DNA of 9,452 bases from Roseovarius sp. UBA3070 (lineage in GTDB: Bacteria > Pseudomonadota > Alphaproteobacteria > Rhodobacterales > Rhodobacteraceae). A program made the translations under genes and the position numbers. The DNA is taken from positions 563 through 10,014 of the forward strand of contig DFBW01000154.1 in the NCBI GenBank assembly GCA_002366775.1. The letters run 5' to 3'. Below the pieces are notes generated by a model, which worked only from the letters and a program-made list of their open reading frames with translations, made no database searches and had not been told where the DNA came from. Within the stretch, counting starts at the first letter, position 1. Every line of letters begins with the position of its first letter. Positions 1 through 6,937 of this stretch are shown piece after piece.

Positions 1-672
1 GTCAGCGCATTTGAATTGATCCACCGCACGGGGCTGGAGTTTCTGGCTGAAACCATGCCAGATCAACGCCAACCATTTGAGGCCATGCCCGAATGGTTTG
101 TGTTGATTGATGTGGGCCTTGCGCGCGGGCTTGATCCTGCGGCGACCCTCGAGGCGCTGTTTGAGGACGCTATGCAAACCGGGTTGGTCAGTGATGGCCT
201 GATTGCGCAATCCCAGGCACAGCGGCAAGAGTTTTGGGCGATCCGCGAGATGATCCCCGAGGGCAACCGCCGCATTGGCTCGGTCAGTTCACATGATGTG
301 TCATTGCCCTTGGGCGTGATCCCGCAATTCATTGAAAAGGCGGCCGAAGTGGTGGCCGAAATCGGCGCGTTTCGGATCAATTGCTTTGGCCATCTGGGCG
401 ATGGCAACCTACATTACAACGTCTTTCCAATGCCCGGTCAAACCCGCGGCGATCACACGGCTGAGCGTGACCGGGTGAAACAGGCGCTGCATGATCTGGT
501 GCACAGTATGGGTGGCTCGGTTGCGGCTGAACACGGGGTTGGGCGGCTAAAGGTTGATGATTTGGAACGCTACGGCGATCCGGCCCAGCTGTTGGCGATG
601 CGCGCAATAAAATCGGCGCTTGATCCAAATGGGATCATGAACCCCGGTGCTGTGTTGCGCTCAATGACCTGA
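1..672 (+). CDS. FAD-linked oxidase, C-terminal part (D-2-hydroxyacid dehydrogenase-like), 5'-truncated
   Basis: The reading frame is open from base 1, so the gene starts upstream and only the last 223 codons are visible; the internal TTG at 16 is not a credible start. The visible part is the FAD-oxidase C domain of the GlcD / D-lactate dehydrogenase / D-2-hydroxyglutarate dehydrogenase superfamily. Visible motifs are HDVSLPLG (98-105), HLGDGNLHYNV (131-141, the conserved metal/substrate-site region), AAEHGVG (176-182) and the terminal DPNGIMNPG (208-216). In this family the enzyme oxidises a D-2-hydroxyacid to the 2-oxoacid, passing electrons from FAD to a carrier. The DVSLPL motif resembles D-2-hydroxyglutarate dehydrogenases more than GlcD as I remember them, but the substrate cannot be fixed without the N-terminal FAD domain. 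An 86-nt gap separates it from the next gene on the same strand, so cotranscription is plausible. Family call is firm; the substrate is inference. Confidence 0.9.
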   Translation, partial: VSAFELIHRTGLEFLAETMPDQRQPFEAMPEWFVLIDVGLARGLDPAATLEALFEDAMQTGLVSDGLIAQSQAQRQEFWAIREMIPEGNRRIGSVSSHDVSLPLGVIPQFIEKAAEVVAEIGAFRINCFGHLGDGNLHYNVFPMPGQTRGDHTAERDRVKQALHDLVHSMGGSVAAEHGVGRLKVDDLERYGDPAQLLAMRAIKSALDPNGIMNPGAVLRSMT

Positions 673-758
673 GAAATGCGCGCAGCCTTTACAGGATGGA
701 CAAGCCGGGTTTGCGGGGGCAGGGTGGCCTGAGCGAAACACTTGTAAGGGCCAGCAAT

Positions 759-2411
759 ATGACCACGCCACCATGCCAAATTCGTGCCGCAGATCACCTT
801 GTTGACCTGCTCCAAGCACAAGGCACCACGGATGTTTTTGGCGTGCCCGGTGAAAGCTATTTGCCGGTGTTGGATGCGCTGCACGGGCGCAACGATATTC
901 GCTTTGTCACCTGCCGACAGGAAGGTGGCGCGGCAATGGCGGCGGATGCCCATGCGCGGATCACGGGCCGGCCGGGTATCTGTATGGTCACCCGTGGTCC
1001 CGGTGCCACCAATGCCAGCGCGGGTGTGCATGTGGCCTATCAGGACAGTACGCCAATGATCTTGTTCATCGGGCAAGTGGCGCGCGATATGGTTGAACGA
1101 GAAGCGTTTCAGGAAATTGATTATCGCCGCATGTTTGGCCAGATGGCAAAATGGGTGGCGCAAATTGACGATGCCGCGCGCTTGCAGGAGTTCATTTCCC
1201 GCGCCTTTCGCGTGGCCATGTCCGGGCGTCCCGGCCCGGTGGTTTTGGCGCTGCCCGAGGATATGCTTTATGATCAGATCACGCCCCCCGCTGCCCCGCG
1301 CCGCGCCGAGGCACCGCGCTACCTGCCCACCCCCGAAGGTCTTGCGGCCTTGGGTGACAGGCTGGCTGCGGCGACGCGCCCGCTGGTGATTGCCGGTGGC
1401 GGTGGCTGGACAGAACGTGGCCGCGCCGCCCTCGCCAAATTTGCTGACACTCAGAACATTCCGGTGGCCGTGGCGATGCGCTCTCAGGCGCTGATCGACA
1501 ATGAACACCCCAAGTATGTGGGGCATTTCGCGGTCGGCAAAGCGCCGTATCTGGTCGATGCACTGGAGGCCTCGGATCTGGTGTTGGCCATCGGCCCGCG
1601 GTTGGGTGAGATGACAACCGGGGGGTATACATATCTGACCCCACCAGTGCCTGCGCAAAAATTGATCCATGTTTTCCCTGAGCCAGAAGAGCCGGGCAGG
1701 GTCTATGAACCTGATTTGGCCCTGGCCGCAGATATGCAGAGCTTTTGTGAAGCGCTGGAGCAGTTGCCCCCTATCGCACCCGAGAGGTATAGCGCCTGGC
1801 TGGCTGGCTTGCGCGCAGGGCTGGAGGGTTACGGCAATATGGCGCCCCATGCACAGGATGCCTTTGCGCAGATGGTGGATCATCTGAATGATGTGTTGCC
1901 CGAGGATGCGATAATCACCAATGGCGCTGGCAACTATGCAGGCTGGGTGCACCGGTTTTATCGCTATCGCAGGTTGGGGTCATGTCTTGCGCCCACCTCA
2001 GGATCAATGGGCTATGGCTTGCCCGGCGCAGTTGGTGCAGCCGTGGCGGCGCCAGAGCGCGAAGTGATCTGCTTTGCGGGGGACGGCTGTTTCATGATGA
2101 CCTGTCAGGAATTGGCCACCGCAGTGCAGCACGATCTGCGCCTCACGGTGATTGTGGCCAACAACAACCGATACGGCACAATCCGCGCACATCAGGAACG
2201 CGAGTTTCCACAGCGGATTTCTGGCACGGCCCTGACCAACCCGGATTTCTGCGCTTTTGCCCGGTCTTTCGGGGCCGAGGCCAGCCATGTAACCACATTA
2301 GATGAGTTTAAAGCAGCGCTGGCTGGAGCGCGCGCGCGCGGTGGGGTGAACCTGATCGAAGTGGCGCAGGACGAAGGCCTGCTGGCCCCCGGCGTGCCTC
2401 TACCCGTCTGA
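759..2411 (+). CDS. Thiamine diphosphate-dependent enzyme, acetolactate synthase-like
   Basis: A 550-residue protein with the three-domain layout of the acetolactate synthase/benzoylformate decarboxylase superfamily. The N-terminal PYR domain carries FGVPGESYLPVLDAL (27-41) and the catalytic glutamate in RQEGGAAMAA (E55). A central FAD/DHS-like domain covers about 195-340. The C-terminal PP domain has the GDG...NN cofactor signature (GDG 441-443, NNN 468-470). ATG 759 was chosen because TAAGGG (745-750) precedes it by 8 nt and the PYR domain begins just after; an in-frame ATG at 696 has no good ribosome site and would add 21 unlikely residues. Classical IlvB proteins have NNGYLGMVRQWQ after the cofactor motif, whereas this one has NNNRYGTIRAHQE, and no ilvN regulatory-subunit gene follows. 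It is therefore probably a catabolic 2-oxoacid enzyme, not the biosynthetic acetolactate synthase. It lies downstream of an FAD-linked hydroxyacid oxidase that could supply a 2-oxoacid (inference). Confidence 0.9.
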   Translation: MTTPPCQIRAADHLVDLLQAQGTTDVFGVPGESYLPVLDALHGRNDIRFVTCRQEGGAAMAADAHARITGRPGICMVTRGPGATNASAGVHVAYQDSTPMILFIGQVARDMVEREAFQEIDYRRMFGQMAKWVAQIDDAARLQEFISRAFRVAMSGRPGPVVLALPEDMLYDQITPPAAPRRAEAPRYLPTPEGLAALGDRLAAATRPLVIAGGGGWTERGRAALAKFADTQNIPVAVAMRSQALIDNEHPKYVGHFAVGKAPYLVDALEASDLVLAIGPRLGEMTTGGYTYLTPPVPAQKLIHVFPEPEEPGRVYEPDLALAADMQSFCEALEQLPPIAPERYSAWLAGLRAGLEGYGNMAPHAQDAFAQMVDHLNDVLPEDAIITNGAGNYAGWVHRFYRYRRLGSCLAPTSGSMGYGLPGAVGAAVAAPEREVICFAGDGCFMMTCQELATAVQHDLRLTVIVANNNRYGTIRAHQEREFPQRISGTALTNPDFCAFARSFGAEASHVTTLDEFKAALAGARARGGVNLIEVAQDEGLLAPGVPLPV

Positions 2412-2490
2412 CGGCAGCCAGGCACCGATTGCCAGATCGGGGTTGGGACATGGTGTTGGCCGGGTGGTCATCGCGTCACATTCATGGCTA

Positions 2491-3882
2491 TCAGCTCAGC
2501 TTGATGCCTTGTTTTACCAGATCGTCGGTGGTGCGTTTGATGCCCTCGGCCAGAATATCGAACATCTGATTGATCTGCGCGGGTTCAATCACCAATGGCG
2601 GTGAAAACACGCACATATTTATCAAGGGGCGCAAAAGCAGGCCCATCCCCTGACAATGTTCATCAATCATGCTGCCGACGGAATAATCCAGTTCCAACTG
2701 GCTGCCATCAGTTTGCGCGTTGCATTCAACACACCCCATCAGACCCTGGCCACGGGCATCGCCCACCAGTGGCAATTCAGCCAAAGCAAACATGCGTTCC
2801 TCAAACAGTGGCGTCACCTCGCGCACATGCTCCAAAATGCCGTCACGCTCGATAATCTCGATGTTTTTCAAGGCGGCAGCGGCGCTGACAGGGTGCCCGG
2901 AATAGGTGAAGCCGTTGGAAAACACAGCGCCTTGCGATGCTTCGCCTGAGATATCCGCCATCAACTGATCGGAAATCATACAAGCCCCCATCGGCACATA
3001 GCCCGAGGTCAGGCCTTTGGCGCAGGTGATGATATCGGGCACGATGTCATAGACATCTTCCGAGGCAAACCAATGGCCCAGGCGGCCAAATCCGGTGACC
3101 ACCTCGTCTGAGATATACAGCACATCATGGCGACGGCAGACCTCTAAACAGCGTTTGTGATAGCCCTTAGGTGGCACAACAACACCACCCGAAGCCAGGA
3201 TCGGCTCGGCAATGAAGGCGGCTACGCGCTCGGCGCCGATTTCAAGAATAGCATTTTCAAGGTCAGCGATTTTCTCGTCCAGAAACGCTTCAACACTTTG
3301 CCCTTTGGCCCTCCCATATGGGTTCACGTCGGGCAGGAAATAGGCCAGATCATCCGCTTGATCCAACCAGCCTTTGTCGCGCGCTTTACCGCTGAGTGAG
3401 GCCGCGAGGTAAGTGGAGCCGTGATAGGCTTTCTGCCGTGATATCACGATCTTTTTTTCAGACTTCCCCAAGACGTTGTTGCGAAACTGGATAAAACGTA
3501 CAGCGCTGTCCACCGCTGTTGACCCGCCCGTGGTGAAAAACACTTGGTTCAAGTCCCCCGGCGTGCGTTTGGCAATTTCGTGGGCCAGTTGCGCCGAGGC
3601 TGAGTTGGAGTTTGAGAACGGCGACACATAGGCCATTTCCATCGCTTGTTTGGCCATGGCGGCGGGGATTTCGGTATTGCCATACCCCACCTGCACGCAC
3701 CACATGCCAGCCGGACCGTCGATGAATTTTTCGCCGGTTTCCGAGGTCACATAGATACCTTCACCGCCCTCAACAAAGGTGCGTTCATAGGCGGTGCGGT
3801 CTTCCATCCCTTCCCAAGGGTGCACGAAATTCCTGGTGTCCCAATCACGGATGTCAGAGAAATCAGAGTTTGTCAGCGTCAT
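2491..3882 (-). CDS. Class III (omega) aminotransferase, PLP-dependent
   Basis: A 463-residue protein, normal length for a class III aminotransferase. Recognisable elements are N-terminal NFVHPWEGM (18-26), GPAGMWCVQVGYG (56-68) near the substrate pocket, TTGGSTAVDSA (117-127) for phosphate binding, YHG (153-155) stacking on the cofactor, AEPILASGG (225-233), SDEVVTGFGR (258-267) with D259 contacting the pyridine nitrogen, and CAKGLTSGY with K289 as the Schiff-base lysine. Members move an amino group from an omega-amine or amino acid (putrescine, beta-alanine, taurine or similar) to pyruvate or another 2-oxoacid in the cytoplasm; the actual donor cannot be read from sequence. The start is the ATG at 3880-3882, preceded on the minus strand by a weak AGAAAG site. 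It diverges from a TetR-type regulator with a 68-bp gap holding an inverted repeat, suggesting amine-responsive repression (inference). Its stop faces the convergent TPP-enzyme gene 79 nt away; I saw no clear terminator there. Confidence 0.93.
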   Translation of the reverse strand: MTLTNSDFSDIRDWDTRNFVHPWEGMEDRTAYERTFVEGGEGIYVTSETGEKFIDGPAGMWCVQVGYGNTEIPAAMAKQAMEMAYVSPFSNSNSASAQLAHEIAKRTPGDLNQVFFTTGGSTAVDSAVRFIQFRNNVLGKSEKKIVISRQKAYHGSTYLAASLSGKARDKGWLDQADDLAYFLPDVNPYGRAKGQSVEAFLDEKIADLENAILEIGAERVAAFIAEPILASGGVVVPPKGYHKRCLEVCRRHDVLYISDEVVTGFGRLGHWFASEDVYDIVPDIITCAKGLTSGYVPMGACMISDQLMADISGEASQGAVFSNGFTYSGHPVSAAAALKNIEIIERDGILEHVREVTPLFEERMFALAELPLVGDARGQGLMGCVECNAQTDGSQLELDYSVGSMIDEHCQGMGLLLRPLINMCVFSPPLVIEPAQINQMFDILAEGIKRTTDDLVKQGIKLS

Positions 3883-3904
3883 GGCTTGATCTTTCTTGCA
3901 ATAT

Positions 3905-3940
3905 ATATCACAAAATGAACAAACGTTCAGTCAAAGTCAA
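3905..3940 (-). promoter_or_regulatory. Candidate promoter of the class III aminotransferase gene
   Basis: Read on the minus strand, two tandem TTGACT hexamers occur at 3935-3940 and 3929-3934. The second is followed, with an 18-nt spacer, by TGATAT (3905-3910) within an AT-rich run. The -35 match is good (5 of 6 to TTGACA), the -10 match is weak (3 of 6). The spacer contains the inverted repeat at 3916-3929, a position where a bound repressor would block RNA polymerase. The assignment is by eye only. Confidence 0.35.
3916..3929. promoter_or_regulatory. Inverted repeat TGAAC-N4-GTTCA, candidate TetR operator
   Basis: TGAAC (3916-3920) and GTTCA (3925-3929) are perfect inverted arms separated by AAAC. 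The site lies in the gap between the divergent aminotransferase and TetR-type genes, 21 nt upstream of the chosen regulator start, and between the candidate -35 and -10 of the aminotransferase promoter. Short palindromes of this shape are typical TetR-family operators, so autoregulation plus control of the aminotransferase is the simplest reading. Binding itself is inference. Confidence 0.55.
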
Positions 3941-3950
3941 GGCGCCCTTT

Positions 3951-4586
3951 ATGACCACAGACACCCCGCTGAAAAAGGCCCGCGACCTGAGCAAGGCGCA
4001 AAGCCGGGCGCGCTTGATCGACGCGGCAGCAACATCCATTCACCGGCATGGGTTGAGGGGGGCAACAATTGGGGAAATTCAAGCGATATCAAACCTTTCG
4101 CGCGGGATGATCAATCTTCACTTTAAGAGTAAGGAAAACCTTTTGCTGGCAGTGGCCGAGCATCTGGCCAACGCTTATGACGCCCATATGGAGCAGGCGA
4201 TCAATGCTGCCGGGTCAGATCCAAAGGCGCAGTTGTTGGCATTGTTTCGGGCTGATCTTGATCCAAACATCCTCAATTCCCGCGATGTATCAATCTGGTT
4301 TTCCTTCCGCGCCGAAGGCCATACCAACCCGCAGTTTCAAACCTGTATAGGCACCCGAAGTGGCCATTTTGCGCGGCTGTTGAAGGGAATTTGTAAAGCC
4401 CTCACACCAATACCTCATCACCCGGTCAATGCCCCCGCACTGGCGGCGTCAGCGCTGGTGTCTCTGCTTGAGGGGATATGGACGGATTTCCACCTTAACC
4501 CTGACAATTTTAACCGGGAGGAGGCATTGCAGACGTGTCTCTATGTTGCCGATCGATTGTTTGCGGATCAGCTGCAAGGTCAATAG
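3951..4586 (+). CDS. TetR/AcrR-family transcriptional regulator, BetI-like
   Basis: A 211-residue protein of usual TetR length. The N-terminal DNA-binding domain (about 14-64) shows the helix-turn-helix pattern RLIDAAATSIHRHGLRGATI, then EIQAISNLSRGMINLHFKSKENLL-type spacing with the diagnostic LHFKSKENLL end. The C-terminal ligand domain has WFSFRAEGHTNPQF (116-129) and LVSLLEGIWTDFHL (169-182), features of the BetI-type C-terminal domain. It should be a dimeric repressor released by a small ligand, perhaps an amine or a product of the neighbouring aminotransferase (inference). ATG 3951 is preferred because CAAGG (3938-3942) precedes it by 8 nt; the in-frame ATG at 3915 has no ribosome site and overlaps the inverted repeat, and TTG 3870 would run into the aminotransferase start. 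It is divergent from the aminotransferase and 117 nt upstream of the class V gene on the same strand. It is not betI itself in context: no choline genes are present. Confidence 0.9.
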   Translation: MTTDTPLKKARDLSKAQSRARLIDAAATSIHRHGLRGATIGEIQAISNLSRGMINLHFKSKENLLLAVAEHLANAYDAHMEQAINAAGSDPKAQLLALFRADLDPNILNSRDVSIWFSFRAEGHTNPQFQTCIGTRSGHFARLLKGICKALTPIPHHPVNAPALAASALVSLLEGIWTDFHLNPDNFNREEALQTCLYVADRLFADQLQGQ

Positions 4587-4619
4587 TCCGAATATGCCGA
4601 TTGATGTCGCATTTGGCAC

Positions 4620-4658
4620 ATCACGGGTGATCCTTGGCTTGACACGCGCTGTGTGTCA
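4620..4658. promoter_or_regulatory. Two inverted repeats and a TTGACA box upstream of the class V gene
   Basis: In the 117-nt gap after the regulator, ATCAC-GG-GTGAT occupies 4620-4631 and TGACAC-N7-GTGTCA occupies 4640-4658; both have perfect arms. The second overlaps a consensus TTGACA (4639-4644). I found no good -10 hexamer at the expected 16-18 nt, so a sigma-70-type promoter is only suggested. No T-run follows either repeat, so terminator function for the regulator gene is not supported. They may be operators or chance; the second repeat is the stronger one. Confidence 0.35.
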
Positions 4659-4703
4659 GGCCTGATCGTGCGAAATACTGCCAGTGATCTAAGGATGCCC
4701 AAA

Positions 4704-5957
4704 ATGATCCAAGATAACCCCGCCCTGATCCACGCCATTCGCGCGCGCTTTGCCCATGTTGACAGTTGCCCCTTTCAAGGCCCGCGCATCTTTTTTGAGA
4801 ATGCCGGCGGGGCGTTAACGCTTAACTCGGTGGTAGAAACATCGGCCAAATTTGCGGCGATTCCCGACAATCAGGGGCGTGACAATCCGGCCTCGCATGC
4901 GCTGGTGGATATTATCAACCGCGCCAAGGCCGACATGGCGCTTTTACTGAACACAATATCGGGTCAGTTTTTTGTCGGCGAAAGCGGGACTGAAGTATTG
5001 TTTCGCATGATCCGCACGGCGTGTGTGAACGCCCCCAAAGGCACGCGCGTGATTGGCAGCTCGATTGAGCATCCCGCCAGCCGTTCGGCCGCGATCCGCT
5101 GGGCCGGGATTGCGGGATTGGACTATGTAAACGTGCCACACAATGATGCCACGGGCATGGTGACGGCGGCGGATTACGCTGAATTGATGACCCCCGATGT
5201 GACAGTGGCCACGATCCTGCATGCCTCTCCGGTTACGGGGATGGGCATGGATGTGGCCGCTATTTCTGCGGCGATCCGGGCGGTGGCCCCTGAGTGTTTT
5301 ATCATCGTTGACGGCATTCAGCACGCTGCCCACGGGCAAATAGACCTCAAGGCCTATAATGTTGATGGGTATGCAATATCGCCTTACAAAATGTTCGCGC
5401 GCCATGGTTATGGCGTGGCCTGGACGTCGGATCGTATGACGGCGCTGCCACATGATATGCTGATTGATGCGCCGACAAATAGTTGGGAATTTGGCACCCG
5501 TGACACCGGATCATATACCACGATGTCAGATGTCGTGGCGTATTTTGACTGGCTGGGCGGTGAAGTGTCAGACGAAGCCGAACCACGCGCGCGGATCGAG
5601 GCCGCAGGGCGCGCCATCCACGCCTATGAAACCTATCTGACTGACGCAATGATCAACGGCACGGGCAATCTGCCGGGGCTGCGCGATATGGACCATGTCA
5701 GCGTTTTGGCAGGCGAGGATAACCCAGCGCGCGAGGGGTTGGTGGGAGTTGTTGTGCATGGCATGTCATCACCCGATGTGGTGAGGCTGCTGAACAATCA
5801 GGGCATTCGCACCCATACCCGCAAGGCAGATCACTATAGCGGCAATGTGTTGACCCCACTGGGGCTAAGCGACTGTATCCGAATTTCTCTGTGTCATTAT
5901 AACACGATAGGCGAGGTTTCTCAGGTGTTGGGGGCTCTCAAAGCACTGGGTGATTGA
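4704..5957 (+). CDS. Class V aminotransferase-fold protein (cysteine desulfurase-like, no desulfurase Cys)
   Basis: A 417-residue fold-type I PLP enzyme of the class V / NifS-CsdA group. Visible motifs are FFENAGGALTLNSV (30-43) at the N-terminus, GESGTEVLFRMIR (92-104) for phosphate binding, SSIEHPAS (119-126) with H123 in the ring-stacking position, VDGIQHAAHG (202-211) with D203 contacting the pyridine nitrogen, and AISPYKMFARHGYG with K229 as the Schiff-base lysine. The C-terminal loop where desulfurases carry the catalytic cysteine reads RKADHYSGNVLTPLGLSDC; the sulfur-accepting Cys is not at the expected place, so a desulfurase role is doubtful and a lyase, transaminase or epimerase-like reaction is possible. 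ATG 4704 is chosen since AAGG (4691-4694) precedes it by 9 nt; ATG 4695 directly abuts that site and GTG 4653 lies in the inverted repeat. It follows the TetR-type gene on the same strand and ends exactly where the opposing tRNA gene ends. Confidence 0.88.
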   Translation: MIQDNPALIHAIRARFAHVDSCPFQGPRIFFENAGGALTLNSVVETSAKFAAIPDNQGRDNPASHALVDIINRAKADMALLLNTISGQFFVGESGTEVLFRMIRTACVNAPKGTRVIGSSIEHPASRSAAIRWAGIAGLDYVNVPHNDATGMVTAADYAELMTPDVTVATILHASPVTGMGMDVAAISAAIRAVAPECFIIVDGIQHAAHGQIDLKAYNVDGYAISPYKMFARHGYGVAWTSDRMTALPHDMLIDAPTNSWEFGTRDTGSYTTMSDVVAYFDWLGGEVSDEAEPRARIEAAGRAIHAYETYLTDAMINGTGNLPGLRDMDHVSVLAGEDNPAREGLVGVVVHGMSSPDVVRLLNNQGIRTHTRKADHYSGNVLTPLGLSDCIRISLCHYNTIGEVSQVLGALKALGD

Positions 5958-6034
5958 TGGCGATCCCGCGAGGACTCGAACCCCGAACCCTTTGCTTAGA
6001 AGGCAAATGCTCTATCCAGTTGAGCTACGGGACC
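5958..6034 (-). tRNA. tRNA-Arg (anticodon UCU)
   Basis: The minus strand folds as a complete 77-nt cloverleaf with encoded CCA. The acceptor stem pairs GGTCCCG with CGGGATC (one G-U), the D arm is GCTC/GAGC, the anticodon stem TTTGC/GCAAA encloses loop CTTCTAA (anticodon TCT, reading AGA/AGG), the variable region is GGGTT, and the T arm CGGGG/CCTCG encloses TTCGAGT. G is the discriminator base. It starts 13 nt after the truA stop on the same strand, so processing from a truA transcript is possible. Its CCA end is immediately adjacent to the stop codon of the convergent class V gene, with no base between. Positions 38-40 are A, G, C, so this tRNA has no uridine for TruA to modify. Confidence 0.97.
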
Positions 6035-6047
6035 GCTGTCGCCAGCT

Positions 6048-6845
6048 TTAGCGCTGCTGCGGGGCAGGATCAATGGGGCAGGCGAAGGGATCATCCGGAT
6101 ACCCAACTCCCGCCAGATAAAGCCCGTAGGGTGGTGAAACGGGCCCGCAGGCCGCGCGGTCGCGGGCCTCTAGCGCGGATTTGACATCATCTGGTGCCCA
6201 GGATCCTGCACCGACGCGTTCCAATGTGCCAACAATACTGCGCACCTGATTGTGCAAAAAGGACCGCGCGCTAAGCCGAAACTGAACCTCGGGGCCTGAG
6301 GTGCCGACCACGGTTTCCATCTCCAACCCATCCAGGGTTTTCATCGGGCTTGCCGCTTGACAGATGGTTGATCGGAAGGTGGTGAAATCATGATGGCCCA
6401 TCAGGTGCTCGGCCCCTGCACGCATGGCCTCTAGATCCAATTCCTGACGCACCTGCCAGACCAGCCCCGCTTCGTGGGTGACGGGAGGGCGACGTGTCAG
6501 CAAGCGAAAAAAGTACCGCCGCTCATTGGCAGAAAACCGGGCATGAAACTCATCGGGTACACGCACGCAATCCACAATTGCGATGGGATGGGGCTTCAGG
6601 TGATGGTTCACAGCCTCCCACAATCGGAACGGGGTCCAGTCCTTTTGCATATCGCAATGCGCCACTTGAGCCTGCGCATGTACGCCTGCATCCGTGCGCC
6701 CGGCGCCGATGATTTTGTGCTCTCGCGGTTCCAGCTTGGCCAGTGCCGCCTCAATCGTGCCCTGCACTGAAAGCAGGCCATGCTGACGTTGCCACCCCAC
6801 GAAGGGCGCGCCGTGATATTCGATTTTGAAGGCGTATCTGGGCAT
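6048..6845 (-). CDS. truA: tRNA pseudouridine(38-40) synthase TruA
   Basis: A 265-residue protein (counted from ATG 6845) matching TruA along its length. It converts uridine to pseudouridine at positions 38-40 of the anticodon arm of many tRNAs. Signature segments are [12 protein letters not shown] (10-21), [12 protein letters not shown] (47-58) with the catalytic aspartate D52, [14 protein letters not shown] (100-113), GHHDFTTFR (150-158), [12 protein letters not shown] (195-206) and [11 protein letters not shown] (234-244). [12 protein letters not shown] fits the usual family N-terminus, but no ribosome site precedes ATG 6845. An in-frame TTG at 6881 has AGGGGAGG 8 nt upstream (minus strand, 6890-6897) and would add 12 residues ([12 protein letters not shown]). 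Translation may therefore start at the TTG. A tRNA-Arg gene follows 13 nt after the stop. Confidence 0.96.
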   Translation of the reverse strand: MPRYAFKIEYHGAPFVGWQRQHGLLSVQGTIEAALAKLEPREHKIIGAGRTDAGVHAQAQVAHCDMQKDWTPFRLWEAVNHHLKPHPIAIVDCVRVPDEFHARFSANERRYFFRLLTRRPPVTHEAGLVWQVRQELDLEAMRAGAEHLMGHHDFTTFRSTICQAASPMKTLDGLEMETVVGTSGPEVQFRLSARSFLHNQVRSIVGTLERVGAGSWAPDDVKSALEARDRAACGPVSPPYGLYLAGVGYPDDPFACPIDPAPQQR

Positions 6846-6889
6846 GGGCAGCGCAATACTGCGTAAGGCGCAGGGGAACAATCCCCAAA

Positions 6890-6897
6890 CCTCCCCT
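6890..6897 (-). promoter_or_regulatory. Strong Shine-Dalgarno sequence upstream of a TTG start for truA
   Basis: AGGGGAGG on the minus strand is followed by 8 nt and then TTG (6881-6879), in frame with truA. The spacing is ideal for initiation at the TTG and far too long (44 nt) for the ATG at 6845. This decides between two truA starts only if the 12 extra residues are real. Confidence 0.45.
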
Positions 6898-6931
6898 CTG
6901 GCAAGTTGCGATTCGCGTGGCTATCTAAGGG

Positions 6932-6937
6932 ATTATA
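6932..6937 (-). promoter_or_regulatory. Candidate truA -10 element TATAAT
   Basis: The minus strand reads TATAAT here, a perfect -10 hexamer, about 95 nt upstream of the truA ATG and 51 nt upstream of its in-frame TTG. No recognisable -35 lies 16-18 nt upstream, where the sequence is the left arm and loop of the large inverted repeat. A promoter is plausible but unproven. Confidence 0.3.

Noticed and set aside
570..1952. 460-codon open frame on the minus strand
   Set aside because: It lies antisense to the well-supported oxidase and TPP-enzyme genes, its translation has no recognisable domain, and long antisense frames are common opposite GC-rich coding DNA.
2412..2490. Bidirectional terminator between the TPP-enzyme and aminotransferase genes
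   Set aside because: Only a weak 5-bp stem (CCGAT...ATCGG) is visible and no T-run follows on either strand.
3917..3928. LexA-type box (GAAC-N4-GTTC)
   Set aside because: The shape matches Gram-positive LexA sites, but alphaproteobacterial LexA boxes are GTTC-N7-GTTC or GAAC-N7-GAAC, and the neighbouring TetR gene is a better explanation.
5958..6034. tRNA-Arg as an integration (att) site for a mobile element
   Set aside because: No integrase, no repeated copy of the tRNA 3' end and no change in gene character were seen on either side.
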